Part shown: piece by piece, positions 1 to 9,871 of the stretch
Layout of the letters: each line of letters starts with the position of its first letter
Numbering within the stretch: position 1 is the stretch's first letter
NCBI GenBank assembly: GCA_013330355.1
Contig: DUIM01000180.1
Location: 1-23,072, forward strand
Length of the DNA stretch: 23,072 nt
Direction of reading: 5' to 3'
DNA from: Methanosarcinales archaeon
Lineage (GTDB): Archaea; Halobacteriota; Methanosarcinia; Methanosarcinales; Methanocomedenaceae
Notes under the pieces: model-generated
What the model was told of the DNA's origin: nothing
Databases searched by the model: none
The model's input: the letters and a program-made list of their open reading frames with translations, nothing else
Position numbers and translations under genes: made by a program

Positions 1-1050
1 GGAATGGGAAGTGCAATGATCTTCGGGACTGCCGTGGCCATAGTCACATCAGTATTTCCGGTTGGAGAGCGGGGACGGGCCCTGGGAATAAATGTGGCAG
101 CAGTGTATCTGGGACTTACCATGGGTCCGTTTTTGGGCGGTTTCCTTACGCAGCATTTCGGGTGGCGAAGTATCTTCCTGGTAAATGTACCTCTTGGCAT
201 AATAGTGATATTTTTCACCATCTGGAAAATGAAGGGGGAATGGGCAGATGCAAAAGGAGAAAGTTTTGACCTGAATGGTTCGATAATTTACGGAATTACA
301 CTGGTATCTATAATGTACGGTCTTTCCCTGCTGCCCAATATCCTGGGTGCCTGGCTGATATTTACCGGTATTGCAGGGATATTGCTGTTTATTTACTGGG
401 AAAATAAAGTAGAGCATCCTGTTGTAAATATGGACATTTTCAGCAATAACAGGACCTTTACCTTCTCCAATCTGGCAGCCCTTATACATTATTCTGCCAC
501 TTTTGCGGTCTCGTTCCTTTTGAGCCTTTATCTGCAATATATCAAAGGACTGCCACCCCAAAGTGCAGGTATGGTGCTGGTGGCACAGCCTATTGTGATG
601 ACTGTTCTATCACCCATGGCAGGCAAGCTCTCAGACAGGGTCGAGCCGCGGGTAGTGGCTTCAATTGGGATGGTGGTGATGACAATAGGGCTGTTCCTTT
701 TCTCCTTACTGGACAATGAAACTACACTGACATTTATCATACTCAACCTGGTATTACTTGGCTTTGGTTATGCTCTGTTCTCATCACCCAATACTAATGC
801 GATCATGACCAGTGTGGAAAAAAGATATTATGGAATTGCTTCCGGAACAATGGGTACGATGCGGCTGGTGGGCCAGATGCTGAGTATGGGAATTGCTATG
901 TTATTATTTGCACTATTTATAGGCAGGGCCCGGATCACACCGGAATATTATTCTCCTTTTCTTGAAAGTGTAAAGGCTGCTTTCATGATCTTTTCAGTTC
1001 TGTGTTTTGTCGGGATATTTGCATCCATGGCACGGGGTAAGGTTCATTGA
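1..1050 (+). CDS. MFS drug/proton antiporter (DHA2/EmrB-QacA type), 5' end cut off
   Basis: The reading frame is open from base 1, and the N-terminal part of the protein lies outside the window. The visible 349 residues hold roughly ten hydrophobic membrane segments. Early on, a GERGRALG loop is followed by GPFLGGFLTQHFGWRSIF, matching the antiporter motif C region (end of TM5) of 14-TM DHA2 transporters, so about four helices are probably missing. Between later helices, GKLSDRVEPR resembles the second-half copy of motif A. In this family such proteins export drugs or other small molecules against protons; the substrate cannot be told from sequence. It ends in TGA, and 235 bases separate it from pcn, which has its own promoter, so the two are probably not one operon. 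Family assignment is firm, function within the family is not. Confidence 0.85.
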   Translation, partial: GMGSAMIFGTAVAIVTSVFPVGERGRALGINVAAVYLGLTMGPFLGGFLTQHFGWRSIFLVNVPLGIIVIFFTIWKMKGEWADAKGESFDLNGSIIYGITLVSIMYGLSLLPNILGAWLIFTGIAGILLFIYWENKVEHPVVNMDIFSNNRTFTFSNLAALIHYSATFAVSFLLSLYLQYIKGLPPQSAGMVLVAQPIVMTVLSPMAGKLSDRVEPRVVASIGMVVMTIGLFLFSLLDNETTLTFIILNLVLLGFGYALFSSPNTNAIMTSVEKRYYGIASGTMGTMRLVGQMLSMGIAMLLFALFIGRARITPEYYSPFLESVKAAFMIFSVLCFVGIFASMARGKVH

Positions 1051-1140
1051 ATAATTTGTTAGGATTTGTCCAATGAAATGAAATGGGCGGTCAAGTATTT
1101 TGGTGTTGAGGTTGATTTACTAAAAAACACCTGATCGGGT

Positions 1141-1160
1141 TCTCTCTATATGTAGAGAGA
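1141..1160. repeat. Perfect 8-bp inverted repeat between the transporter and pcn
   Basis: TCTCTCTA and TAGAGAGA form a perfect 8-bp stem around the loop TATG. A weaker arm pair lies just upstream (GGTGTT at 1102-1107 with AACACC at 1126-1131). There is no T-tract after the stem, so it is not a classical terminator. It lies about 35 bp upstream of the pcn TATA-like box, where an operator could sit. Either a 3' end structure for the transporter mRNA or a protein-binding site is possible; the sequence does not decide. Confidence 0.4.
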
Positions 1161-1193
1161 TAACAAAACAAGGTTAAGCAAAATTCTCAATGG

Positions 1194-1203
1194 ACTTAAA
1201 TAA
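1194..1203 (+). promoter_or_regulatory. Probable TATA box of the pcn-priL operon
   Basis: The stretch around CTTAAATAA is A/T-only after a C and fits an archaeal TATA box. A start about 25 bp downstream would give a leader of roughly 60 nt before the pcn ATG. An SD-like GGATGGAG ends 7 nt before that ATG. Confidence 0.45.
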
Positions 1204-1285
1204 TTTAGAAATTCTTATAACTCATAATCGCATATGGTCATGAAATATCGCTATCATATATCCCCTCAAAGGATGGAGACAGTAA

Positions 1286-2023
1286 ATGTTCAAGGCAATT
1301 ATAGAATCTGATAAACTCAAAGAAACCATTGAAGCCGTTTCAAATATTGTTGACGAGGCCAAGATCAACTTAACTACCGACGGGATGTCGGTAAAGGCAG
1401 TGGACCCGGCCAATGTGGCAATGATCACCCTTAACCTGAAATCCGCTGCCTTTGAAGAGTTCACTGCCACCGAAGGCGAACTTGGTGTTGACCTGAATAG
1501 GTTGAACGATATCCTGGGCATGGCTGAAAAAGCAGAGACAGTGGAAATGGAGCTGGATGAAGAAACTCACAAACTTGTAATCGGTATGAGCGGCCTGACC
1601 TACAAGATATCGCTGCTTGACCCTGCTTCTATTCGCAAGGAACCAAAAGTGCCACAACTGGAACTTCCTGCCAGCGTTGTGCTGTCCGGCAATGACCTGA
1701 AACGTGCCGTCAAGGCCGCTGAGAAGGTATCCGACCATATGGGCATGGGAATAGATGGCGAAATGTTCTATCTTGAAGCAGAAGGTGACTCGGACCGGAT
1801 GCGGCTTGATATGGCCAAGGACCAGCTTATTAGCCTTGAACCCGGAGATGCCCGTTCTTTGTTCTCACTGGATTACCTTTCAGATATGGTGAAGTCAGCA
1901 GGCAAGGCAAGTGAGGTCACCATAGAACTGGGCAAGGATTTCCCAACAATGATCAAATTCAAGATCGCAAACGGGAATGGCGAAGTAAACTATCTTCTGG
2001 CACCGAGGATCGAATCGGATTAA
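1286..2023 (+). CDS. pcn: DNA polymerase sliding clamp (PCNA)
   Basis: This 245-residue protein is the homotrimeric ring that tethers DNA polymerase, FEN1, ligase and other PIP-box proteins to DNA. The N-terminus (MFKAIIES), the DGMSVKAVDPANVAM segment (about residues 32-46), the interdomain linker near residues 112-128 and the C-terminal LLAPRIE tail are typical of PCNA. Length equals that of the usual archaeal clamp, and there is one complete copy without interruption. The ATG is supported by GGATGGAG 7 nt upstream. priL follows 8 nt after its stop, giving a replication gene pair likely read from one promoter. Confidence 0.97.
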   Translation: MFKAIIESDKLKETIEAVSNIVDEAKINLTTDGMSVKAVDPANVAMITLNLKSAAFEEFTATEGELGVDLNRLNDILGMAEKAETVEMELDEETHKLVIGMSGLTYKISLLDPASIRKEPKVPQLELPASVVLSGNDLKRAVKAAEKVSDHMGMGIDGEMFYLEAEGDSDRMRLDMAKDQLISLEPGDARSLFSLDYLSDMVKSAGKASEVTIELGKDFPTMIKFKIANGNGEVNYLLAPRIESD

Positions 2024-2031
2024 TATTTGCA

Positions 2032-3141
2032 ATGGATGAAGCAAGACTATCTGAATATCCATTTTTAACAAAGGCAGCAGAATATGTTGCAGGGATGGAT
2101 TCCACTATAGATGAAATCTTGGTATCACGCGGTTACGGCATGGCACGCAGCCGTGCTAAATCAAGGGTCATCCAGGCTATTAAAGGAGAGATCAGGAATG
2201 AAAATATGGGACTGGACACACCTGAGCTTTTATCATATCCCATTGCCCGGATACTTGTCTCATGTATAGATGATGCGTTCCTGGTCAGGCGGTATGCTCT
2301 TGCAGAGGCAAAGTTTGCAAATTCCAGGATGGGAAAGGAAGATGATAATATACTGACTGAGATCGGCCGGGATTTCAACATCAATGCCAGTATTGCCGAA
2401 AAAGGCTTCAGGATACATTTTACTGATTATATCAGGGGAGCAGCAGGAATGCGGGCGCTGAAATGGAAGCTGGTGAACCGCACTCTGGAATCGGGATATG
2501 TGAACATCACCAAGGAACAGTATGCCAGGCTGCTGCAGGAGGCCATCAGGGTCCGTATCATAAAAGCACTGCCATTGGATGTGCCCGATATGTTCTGCCA
2601 GTCCATGGCCGGTGATATCAAAGAGATCAGGACCTGCCTGGAAGAGATCAAGAAGGAGTTTGATGAGGAGGGTTTTGGCGAAGTTGAGCCGGGGGATTTC
2701 CCTCCGTGTATCGTACATCTCCTTTCCAGTGCCCAGGGCGGTGTCAACCTTGCTCATTCAGCCAGGTTTGCCCTGACATCTTTTTTGCTGAACATCGGCC
2801 TGTCTGTGGACCAGGTAGTTCAGATGTTCAATGTCTCACCTGATTTCAATGAGGAGATGACGAACTACCAGGTAGATCATATTGCAGGTTCTACAGGCAC
2901 TTCCTACAAACCTCCATCGTGTACGACCATGATTACTTACGGTAACTGTTACAATAAAGATGAAATATGCAGGACCATTGGTCATCCTCTTAGCTATTAC
3001 AGGAAGAAGAAAAAGATCCAGCAGGAAAAGCTGGCTGAAATCGCCAAACATGAAGGCAAGATACGTGAAAGCAGCGTACCTAAAAGCACCATACATGGAA
3101 ATTCAAGTGTAAAGAGAAGGGATACAAAAAATAAAGGATAA
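2032..3141 (+). CDS. priL: DNA primase large subunit PriL
   Basis: This 369-residue protein is the regulatory subunit of the archaeal/eukaryotic type primase; with the catalytic PriS it makes primers for DNA replication. The N-terminal helical domain occupies roughly residues 1-210. The C-terminal domain carries four cysteines at 226, 297, 306 and 313, with the contexts PPC, PPSC, GNC and EICRTIGHPLSYY, which is the expected 4Fe-4S cluster ligand set. The lysine-rich tail (from about residue 325) is probably disordered. There is no clear SD in the 8 nt between pcn and this gene, so translation is probably coupled to pcn. The small subunit gene is not in the window. Confidence 0.95.
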   Translation: MDEARLSEYPFLTKAAEYVAGMDSTIDEILVSRGYGMARSRAKSRVIQAIKGEIRNENMGLDTPELLSYPIARILVSCIDDAFLVRRYALAEAKFANSRMGKEDDNILTEIGRDFNINASIAEKGFRIHFTDYIRGAAGMRALKWKLVNRTLESGYVNITKEQYARLLQEAIRVRIIKALPLDVPDMFCQSMAGDIKEIRTCLEEIKKEFDEEGFGEVEPGDFPPCIVHLLSSAQGGVNLAHSARFALTSFLLNIGLSVDQVVQMFNVSPDFNEEMTNYQVDHIAGSTGTSYKPPSCTTMITYGNCYNKDEICRTIGHPLSYYRKKKKIQQEKLAEIAKHEGKIRESSVPKSTIHGNSSVKRRDTKNKG

Positions 3142-3376
3142 AGTCATATATCCAATAGTCGAATATCATTTATAAAATTAGTTGGGGTTTAAAAAGTTGG
3201 ATACACAATATGTCAAACAAAAGAAAGGTTTAAATCCAATGCATTCCCTATTAGGGCGGTACGCCTGCATAGCATCCTGAAGTACCATATCCAAATCGGT
3301 GAAGAATTGTTCGGTAGAAAAAATTTGAGCCTGAATTTTGTAAGAGGTTTAGACATAGCTGCCGCTGTCCATCGGT
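3142..3376 (+). promoter_or_regulatory. Upstream region of tRNA-Lys with TATA-like boxes and small inverted repeats
   Basis: No credible gene lies here. Three A/T-rich boxes could act as TATA elements: TTTATAAA near 3171-3178, GGTTTAAAAA near 3187-3196 and GGTTTAAAT near 3228-3235. Downstream of the third is a cluster of short inverted repeats: ATGCA 3239-3243 with TGCAT 3266-3270, CCCT 3246-3249 with AGGG 3253-3256, GGCG 3255-3258 with CGCC 3262-3265, and GGTAC 3258-3262 with GTACC 3282-3286. Several of these overlap and so are mutually exclusive. The region may hold the tRNA promoter and a structured leader or small RNA; none is proven. Confidence 0.35.
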
Positions 3377-3483
3377 GGGCTCGTAGCTCAGACAGGCAGA
3401 GCACCTGGCTTTTAAGGTGTATGGAATATACCCATACATCCAAAGATACCAGATGGTCGGGGGTTCAAATCCCTCCGAGCCCG
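3377..3483 (+). tRNA. tRNA-Lys(UUU) with a 33-nt intron
   Basis: Exons are 3377-3414 and 3448-3483. The acceptor stem is GGGCTCG with CGAGCCC, the D arm is GCTC/GAGC with G18G19, the anticodon arm is CCTGG/CCAGA around CTTTTAA (anticodon UUU at 3411-3413), and the T arm is GGGGG/CCCTC around TTCAAAT, with discriminator G73 and no encoded CCA. The only stem flaw is a C27-A43 mismatch. The intron 3415-3447 sits at the canonical position 37/38. In the precursor, CUUU (positions 32-35) pairs with AAAG at 3442-3445, giving the 4-bp central helix with two 3-nt bulges that the archaeal splicing endonuclease recognises. The intron itself folds as GGUGUAUGG with CCAUACAUCC, one U bulged. Confidence 0.96.
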
Positions 3484-3489
3484 TTTTTT
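3484..3489 (+). terminator. T6 tract directly after the tRNA
   Basis: Six T residues follow the discriminator base at once. Oligo-T is enough to end transcription in archaea, so this could define the tRNA 3' end; it could also be read through into rpoH, which begins about 30 nt later. Confidence 0.5.
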
Positions 3490-3515
3490 ACATATTTAAG
3501 GGGATGAATAAAGTA

Positions 3516-3761
3516 ATGAAAGGTTCGAAAAATTTCAGTTTATTAGATCACAACCTGGTGCCTCACCATTTATTGCTGTCAGAGAATGAGGCAAGCCAGG
3601 TTTTAAAAAAATATGTCATAGATAAAGAGCAATTGCCAAAAATAAAGGTCAAAGATCCGGTTATACTGGAAATTGGAGGCCAGGTCGGTGACATAGTCAA
3701 GGTTATACGAACTAGCCAGACTGCGGGAGAGGCTGAATTCTACAGACTGGTAATTGAATAA
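3516..3761 (+). CDS. rpoH: RNA polymerase subunit H (Rpb5 C-terminal domain homologue)
   Basis: This 81-residue protein is the small archaeal RNA polymerase subunit at the downstream-DNA jaw. FSLLDHNLVPHH, the VLKKY..KEQLPKI segment, DPVILEIGGQVGDIVKV and the GEAEFYRLV ending are the conserved signatures. The frame is open upstream through the tRNA, but that part is not protein-like. ATG at 3504 (85 aa) touches the SD-like AAGGGG with no spacing, whereas ATG at 3516 leaves about 12 nt, so 3516 is preferred; the choice is uncertain. It is the first gene of the conserved H-B''-B'-A'-A'' order. Confidence 0.93.
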   Translation: MKGSKNFSLLDHNLVPHHLLLSENEASQVLKKYVIDKEQLPKIKVKDPVILEIGGQVGDIVKVIRTSQTAGEAEFYRLVIE

Positions 3762-3825
3762 TCAGGCAGATGGACATCAAACTGTCAAAAAACTCGTTTT
3801 ACTTAAACCAGGAAGGTGCAAAGCT

Positions 3826-5394
3826 GTGTTAAATAGAGAAATATTATCCCGGGCATACTTTACCCGTGATAAAATAGTCCGACACCATATAGATTCGTTC
3901 AATGATTTTTTGGATTACGGAATGCAGAAGGTCATCACTGAACAAGGGGTCATTGAGACTGATATAGAAGATACTTATGTGAAACTTGGAGCGATCAGGG
4001 TTGGCAAGCCTTTGGCAAAAGAAGCAGACGGTGCCCAGGATGTGCTATATCCAAATGATGCAAGATTAAGGGATATTACATACTCGGCCCCGATACATCT
4101 TGAGATGACCATCGTCCAGGGGGATGTTGAAAATGAACCTATTGAAGCTATTATCGGTCAGCTCCCAATGATGCTGATGAGCAAGAACTGCAACCTGGTC
4201 GATATGACCCACAATGAGATGATAGTGGTGGGGGAGGACCCGCTGGACCCTGGCGGTTATTTCATTGTGAACGGAACCGAAAGGGTCCTGATGACCCTGG
4301 AAGACCTGGCTCCTAATAAGATATTGGTGGAGTTCGAGGAACGTTACGGTGATAGGATCGAGGTTGCCAAGGTGTTCAGTGAACGCAGGGGATACAGGGC
4401 ACTGGCCGTGGTCGAACGCGGTCGCAAGTCCATAATAGAAGTGAGTTTCCCATCAATTTCAGGACGGTTAGCCTTTGTTACATTAATGCGGGCTCTTGGT
4501 ATCGAGACTGATGAGGATATCGTAAATACAGTGTCATACGACCCTGAAGTAGTGAAGTTCATGATGGAAAACCTGGAAGAAGCCGAGGCCCATACCTGTG
4601 AAGAGGCTGTGGAAAAAGTAGGTGGCAGGGTTGCCGCCGGCCAGACAGGGGAATACCAGATAAAAAGGGCAAATTATGTGATCGACAGGTACCTTCTGCC
4701 GCACCTGGGTAATGAGCCGGGCCACAGGATCGTAAAAGCCCAGTACCTGGGCAGGATGGCAGAGGCCTGCTTTGAACTGGCACTGGGAAGGAGAACCAGG
4801 GATGATAAGGATCATTATTCCAATAAACGTCTCAAACTTAGCGGGAACCTGATGGAAGACCTGTTCAGGGTATCTTTCAACAGGTTGGCAAGGGATATTA
4901 AGTACCAGCTCGAGCGGGCAAATATGCGTAACCGTGACCTTAATGTGATCACTGTGGTCAGGGCTGATGTCCTGACAGAGAGACTGGGCCACCCGCTGGC
5001 CACAGGTAACTGGGTCGGAGGCAGGGCAGGCGTATCCCAGCTCCTGGATCGTATAGATTACATGGCATCACTTTCACACCTTCGCAGGGTGATATCTCCC
5101 CTTTCCAGGGCACAGCCCCATTTCGAGGCAAGGGATCTACATCCCACCCAGTGGGGCCGTATCTGTCCATCGGAAACGCCTGAAGGACCTAACTGCGGGC
5201 TGGTGAAGAACTTTGCCCAGATGGTAGAGGTATCGACCGATGTGTTTGATGTAAAGGGATTGAAACAGACACTGTATAACTTAAACGTGGAACATGTGGC
5301 ACCACACATCATGAACCTGGAAGAAAAACGTGGCACCTATGCCACTGAGCTTGAAGCGATGGAAGAAGAAGTTGAGTTCAATGAGGGGGTGTGA
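3826..5394 (+). CDS. rpoB2: RNA polymerase subunit B'' (N-terminal half of the beta-like subunit)
   Basis: This is the upstream half of the split second-largest RNA polymerase subunit. It carries the protrusion, lobe and part of the fork region. The start is taken as GTG 3826 (522 aa), because GGAAGGTG lies 7 nt before it and the protein then begins [28 protein letters not shown], like other archaeal B''. The longer frame from TTG 3754 would overlap the rpoH stop. Conserved stretches include [15 protein letters not shown], the [16 protein letters not shown] region, RPH-like [23 protein letters not shown], and ETPEGPNC at residues 450-457. The stop overlaps the B' start by 4 nt (GTGA). Confidence 0.96.
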   Translation: MLNREILSRAYFTRDKIVRHHIDSFNDFLDYGMQKVITEQGVIETDIEDTYVKLGAIRVGKPLAKEADGAQDVLYPNDARLRDITYSAPIHLEMTIVQGDVENEPIEAIIGQLPMMLMSKNCNLVDMTHNEMIVVGEDPLDPGGYFIVNGTERVLMTLEDLAPNKILVEFEERYGDRIEVAKVFSERRGYRALAVVERGRKSIIEVSFPSISGRLAFVTLMRALGIETDEDIVNTVSYDPEVVKFMMENLEEAEAHTCEEAVEKVGGRVAAGQTGEYQIKRANYVIDRYLLPHLGNEPGHRIVKAQYLGRMAEACFELALGRRTRDDKDHYSNKRLKLSGNLMEDLFRVSFNRLARDIKYQLERANMRNRDLNVITVVRADVLTERLGHPLATGNWVGGRAGVSQLLDRIDYMASLSHLRRVISPLSRAQPHFEARDLHPTQWGRICPSETPEGPNCGLVKNFAQMVEVSTDVFDVKGLKQTLYNLNVEHVAPHIMNLEEKRGTYATELEAMEEEVEFNEGV

Positions 5395-7214
5395 ATTCTT
5401 TGAATAAAACAAGAGTATTCTTAAACGGGGAACTGCTTGGTTATCATGACAATCCTGAAGAACTGGTCAGCAATGTTAAGCAGATGCGCAGGGCAGGTAC
5501 AACACCCATACAGGTAAACGTGACCTACTTCCCCAAGACACATGAGATAATTATAAATAGTGATGCCGGCAGGGCCAGAAGACCGGTTATTATTGTTGTG
5601 AACGGAAAATCCCTGTTAACAGAGGAACATATAGATCTACTAAAGAACAGGGAGGCAGAGTTCGATGACCTGGTCAGAATGGGATTAATTGAATATCTTG
5701 ATGCAGAGGAGGAAGAGAACTGTTTCGTTGCAGTGAATGAAGCAGACATTACACCGGAACATACCCATCTTGAGATCGACCCGTCCCTTATACTTGGTAT
5801 CTGCACTGGCATGATCCCGTTCCCCGAGCACAACGCCTCACCCAGGAACACCATGGGTGCAGGTATGGTAAAACAATGTCTCGGTGTGCCGGTAGCCAAT
5901 TTGAGACTAAGACCCGATACCAGGGGACATTTGATGCATTACCCCCAAAAAGCAATAGTACACACCCAGACCTCGGATGTGATCGGGTTCGATGAAAGGG
6001 CAGCAGGCCAGAACTTTGTTGTTGCTGTACTTTCTTATGAAGGTTATAATATTGAGGATGCCCTTGTCGTTAATAAGGGTAGTATAGATCGGGGTCTTGG
6101 AAGAAGTCATTTCTTCAGGACCCTTGGAGGCGAAGAGAGGCGCTATCCCGGAGGACAGGAGGACAAGTTCGAAATTCCCGACCAGGAAGTAAGGGGGGCA
6201 CGCGGACCGGAAGTGTATTCCCAATTGGATGAGGACGGCATCGTCAATCCCGAGGTCATTGTAGATCACAATGATGTGCTTATCGGTAAGACCAGTCCGC
6301 CCAGGTTCCTTGAAGAGCCCACTGAACTGGGTCTTAGCCCGCAGCAGAGGAGAGAGTCGAGCGTTACTATGCGTTCAAATGAACGCGGCATTGTGGATGC
6401 AGTTATTCTTACCGAGAGCATGAACGGGGCCCGGCTGTCAAAGGTCAGGGTACGGGATGAGAGAATCCCGGAACTTGGTGACAAGTTCGCATCAAGGCAC
6501 GGACAAAAAGGTGTGCTTGGACTTATCCAGCCATTTGAAGATATGCCATTCACAGAATCAGGGATGGTACCCGATCTTGTGATCAATCCCCATGCCATCC
6601 CCTCAAGGATGACTGTGGCTCATGTGCTTGAGATGATCGGAGGCAAGGTGGGCAGTCTTGAAGGCAGGCGTATCAATGCCACTCCCTTCTCAGGTGAATC
6701 CGAACATGACCTGAGGCTTGCCCTGAAACGTGCGGGGTATTCCCATACAGGCAAGGAAGTTTTCTATGACGGCAAAACAGGAAAAAAGATCGAAGCTGAC
6801 GTATTCATTGGCGTGATCCTTTACCAGAAGCTCTATCATATGGTGTCATCAAAGATCCATGCCAGGAGCAGGGGTCCGGTGCAGGTGCTTACCAGGCAGC
6901 CTACAGAGGGTAGGGCCAGGGAAGGTGGTCTCAGGTTCGGTGAGATGGAACGTGATGTGCTTATCGGGCACGGTGCATCCCTTACCCTGAAAGAGAGATT
7001 GCTGGATGAATCTGATAAGGTGGAACAACTTGTTTGTTCCCATTGTGGTATGGTAGCTACCCAGGACAAGAGGAGGAACATGGTATTTTGTCCCAACTGC
7101 GGAGCAGAGACAGAAATATATACTGTTGAGATGAGCTATGCATTCAAGTTACTACTGGATGAGATCAAGTCACTTGGTGTTGCTCCCAGGCTTATTCTGG
7201 AGGATGCGGTATAG
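5391..7214 (+). CDS. rpoB1: RNA polymerase subunit B' (C-terminal half of the beta-like subunit)
   Basis: This is the downstream half of the split beta-like subunit, 607 aa from GTG 5391. It supplies much of the active-site wall and the hybrid-binding region. [14 protein letters not shown] (residues 361-374) is the conserved catalytic-centre motif. [17 protein letters not shown] follows, and a zinc ribbon is formed by C549, C552, C567 and C570. GTG 5391 overlaps the B'' stop by 4 nt, but the strong SD (GAGGGGG, 5383-5389) lies only 1 nt before it. TTG at 5400, 10 nt after that SD, is an alternative start that would shorten the protein by 3 residues. A two-gene beta subunit is the normal state in methanogens, not a frameshift. 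Confidence 0.97.
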   Translation: MNSLNKTRVFLNGELLGYHDNPEELVSNVKQMRRAGTTPIQVNVTYFPKTHEIIINSDAGRARRPVIIVVNGKSLLTEEHIDLLKNREAEFDDLVRMGLIEYLDAEEEENCFVAVNEADITPEHTHLEIDPSLILGICTGMIPFPEHNASPRNTMGAGMVKQCLGVPVANLRLRPDTRGHLMHYPQKAIVHTQTSDVIGFDERAAGQNFVVAVLSYEGYNIEDALVVNKGSIDRGLGRSHFFRTLGGEERRYPGGQEDKFEIPDQEVRGARGPEVYSQLDEDGIVNPEVIVDHNDVLIGKTSPPRFLEEPTELGLSPQQRRESSVTMRSNERGIVDAVILTESMNGARLSKVRVRDERIPELGDKFASRHGQKGVLGLIQPFEDMPFTESGMVPDLVINPHAIPSRMTVAHVLEMIGGKVGSLEGRRINATPFSGESEHDLRLALKRAGYSHTGKEVFYDGKTGKKIEADVFIGVILYQKLYHMVSSKIHARSRGPVQVLTRQPTEGRAREGGLRFGEMERDVLIGHGASLTLKERLLDESDKVEQLVCSHCGMVATQDKRRNMVFCPNCGAETEIYTVEMSYAFKLLLDEIKSLGVAPRLILEDAV

Positions 7215-7225
7215 AGGTGGTAATA

Positions 7226-9871
7226 ATGTTTAAAACAGTTCCAAAGCGAATAAAAGAAATAAGGTTCGGGCTTATATCACCCAAAGAGTACAGGAAGATG
7301 AGTGTAACCCGTGTAATTACTGCAGATACTTATGATGACGACGGTTTCCCAATCGAAATGGGTTTGATGGACCCTCGAATGGGTGTTATTGACCCTGGTC
7401 TTCGCTGCAAGACCTGCGGAGGCAGGGCAGGGGAGTGTCCTGGTCATTTCGGACATGTAGAACTCATCGCACCGGTCATACATGTAGGTTTTGCAAAATT
7501 GATACGCAAGGTATTAAGGGGCACATGCAGGGAGTGCAGTGCACTGCTTCTGGATTCAAACCAGAAAAAGAAATACCTTGAACAGATCAGGACTATGAGA
7601 AAGATGGGGCAGCCAATAGAGGATATCACCAGCGAGGTATTCAAAGAGGCAAGGAAGCCCAAGACCTGCATGTATTGTGGTGCCAAACAGCTGGATATAA
7701 AGGTGGAAAAACCATCCACCTTTGTCGAGAAGATGGGTGATCACGATCATAAACTAATGCCTTCTGATATCAGGGTGAGACTTGAGAAAATATCCAACGA
7801 GGATATCGAGGTCATTGGCATGGACCCCAATAACGCCAGGCCCGAATGGGTAATATTGACCGTACTGCCGGTACCGCCAGTGACCATGCGCCCCAGTATA
7901 ACGCTGGAGAGCGGGCAGAGGAGCGAGGATGACCTCACTCATAAGCTGGTGGATATTATCAGGATCAACCAGAGGTTCCAGGAGAACCGTGAAGCTGGTG
8001 CGCCCCAGCTTATCATCGAAGACCTGTGGGAACTGCTGCAGTACCATGTGACAACGTTCATGGATAATGCGGTATCAGGCGTACCCCCTGCCAGGCATCG
8101 TTCAGGAAGGCCGTTGAAGACCTTGTCCCAGAGGCTGAAGGGTAAGGAAGGCAGGTTCAGGGGCAGTTTGTCAGGTAAGAGGGTAAATTTCAGTGCAAGG
8201 ACTGTCATTTCACCTGACCCCAACCTGAGCATCAGCGAAGTGGGTGTTCCACTATCCATTGCCATGGAAATGACCATACCTGTCAACTTGACTACCCGTA
8301 ATATTGAAGAAGTGCGTGAATATATCAGGCGTGGTCCTGAGAACCATCCCGGTGCTAACTATATAGAGCGCAGTGACAGGCGCAGGATCAAGATCACTGA
8401 AAGTAATCGCGAGGAACTTGCAGATACTGTTGAATTAGGGTGGAAGATCGACAGACAGTTGAAGAACGGGGATATCGTGCTGTTTAACAGGCAGCCTTCA
8501 TTGCACAGGATGAGTATCATGGCACATAATGTCAAGGTACTGCCCCATAAGACTTTCAGGTTGAATCCTGCCGTATGCCCGCCCTACAACGCTGACTTTG
8601 ATGGTGATGAAATGAACATGCATGTGCTCCAGACCGAGGAGTCCAGGGCAGAGGCAATGATGCTTATACATGTACAGGAAAATATCCTGTCCCCCAGGTT
8701 CGGCGGTCCTATTATTGGCGGCATCCATGACCACATCTCGGGTATGTACCTGTTGACCAGGGGAGATAGCAGACTAAGTAAGAGTGAAATACTGGACATG
8801 CTCAGCAAAACCAAGATAGAAGAGTTATCCGAACCGGCAGGTGAAGTGGATGGTAAGCCTTTCTGGACAGGAAAACAGGCAGTCAGCCACATTCTTCCGT
8901 CCGGATTGAACATGGCATACAGGGCCGGGATATGTGAGAATTGTGATACCTGCAAGAAGGAAGACTGTGACCTGGACGCTTATGTGCTTATTAAGGACGG
9001 CGGGTTATTGAGCGGTACTATTGAAGAAAAAGCCGTGGGCGCATTCAAGGGATTGATCGTTGACAAGATCATCAAGGATTATGGTTCGGGCAGAGGACTG
9101 CAATTCATTAATGAAGCTACAATGCTCGGGATAAAGGGTGTTATGCATTACGGTTTCAGTTTCGGGATCAGTGATGAGGATATACCTGATGAGGCCAGTA
9201 TCCAGATATCTGAATTGCTGGGTGAAGCCGAGGACAGGGTCATGAACCTGGTTATAGTTTATAATGAAGGAAATCTTGAACCTCTGCCAGGCAGGACCGT
9301 GGACGAGACACTTGAATTGAAGATCATGCAGGAGCTTGGCAAGGCAAGGGATTCAACTGGTAATATTGCCGGTAAATACCTTGGCCTGGAAAATGCCGCA
9401 GTGGTTATGGCAGTTTCAGGTGCAAGGGGTTCCATGTTGAACCTGACCCAGATGGCAGGATGCGTGGGCCAGCAGGCTGTGAGGGGCGAGCGTATCAAGC
9501 GGGGTTATGCTGGCAGGACACTTTCCAATTTCCATACAGGTGACCTGGGTGCGGCAGCTCACGGGTTTGTGAAGAACAGTTATAAAAGCGGCCTTTCACC
9601 TACAGAATATTTCTTCCACGCCATTGGTGGCAGGGAAGGTCTGGTGGATACGGCTGTCAGGACATCCCAGAGCGGTTACCTGCAGCGAAGGCTGGTCAAT
9701 GCGCTCCAGGACCTGGAGGTCCAGTATGATGGGACTGTGAGGGATACCAGGGGCATGGTTGTCCAGTTCAAATATGGGGAGGATGGTATTGACCCCATGA
9801 AAAGTGAATTCAGTAAACCACAGGCCATAAAGTGGATTGTGGAATCTGTTACTTCAAAGGGGGTAGAATAA
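7226..9871 (+). CDS. rpoA1: RNA polymerase subunit A' (N-terminal part of the largest subunit)
   Basis: This 881-residue subunit holds the catalytic magnesium site: NADFDGD lies at residues 455-461 with the three aspartates at 457, 459 and 461. N-terminal zinc ligands are C61, C64, C71 and H74 ([17 protein letters not shown]); a second set is C101, C104, C148 and C151. The bridge helix region, [23 protein letters not shown], is near the C-terminus. ATG 7226 is chosen over GTG 7217 because GAGGTGG at 7214-7220 is an ideal SD for it. No intein interrupts it. The stop shares one base with the A'' start (TAATG). Confidence 0.97.
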   Translation: MFKTVPKRIKEIRFGLISPKEYRKMSVTRVITADTYDDDGFPIEMGLMDPRMGVIDPGLRCKTCGGRAGECPGHFGHVELIAPVIHVGFAKLIRKVLRGTCRECSALLLDSNQKKKYLEQIRTMRKMGQPIEDITSEVFKEARKPKTCMYCGAKQLDIKVEKPSTFVEKMGDHDHKLMPSDIRVRLEKISNEDIEVIGMDPNNARPEWVILTVLPVPPVTMRPSITLESGQRSEDDLTHKLVDIIRINQRFQENREAGAPQLIIEDLWELLQYHVTTFMDNAVSGVPPARHRSGRPLKTLSQRLKGKEGRFRGSLSGKRVNFSARTVISPDPNLSISEVGVPLSIAMEMTIPVNLTTRNIEEVREYIRRGPENHPGANYIERSDRRRIKITESNREELADTVELGWKIDRQLKNGDIVLFNRQPSLHRMSIMAHNVKVLPHKTFRLNPAVCPPYNADFDGDEMNMHVLQTEESRAEAMMLIHVQENILSPRFGGPIIGGIHDHISGMYLLTRGDSRLSKSEILDMLSKTKIEELSEPAGEVDGKPFWTGKQAVSHILPSGLNMAYRAGICENCDTCKKEDCDLDAYVLIKDGGLLSGTIEEKAVGAFKGLIVDKIIKDYGSGRGLQFINEATMLGIKGVMHYGFSFGISDEDIPDEASIQISELLGEAEDRVMNLVIVYNEGNLEPLPGRTVDETLELKIMQELGKARDSTGNIAGKYLGLENAAVVMAVSGARGSMLNLTQMAGCVGQQAVRGERIKRGYAGRTLSNFHTGDLGAAAHGFVKNSYKSGLSPTEYFFHAIGGREGLVDTAVRTSQSGYLQRRLVNALQDLEVQYDGTVRDTRGMVVQFKYGEDGIDPMKSEFSKPQAIKWIVESVTSKGVE

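Noticed and set aside
3417..3515. In-frame ATG upstream of rpoH, extending the protein through the tRNA
   Set aside because: The stretch overlaps the tRNA intron and T arm, has no SD and no similarity to RpoH N-termini.
3826..7214. Possible frameshift splitting rpoB
   Set aside because: B'' and B' are separate genes in methanogens and several other euryarchaea, with the break at this place; both halves have SDs.
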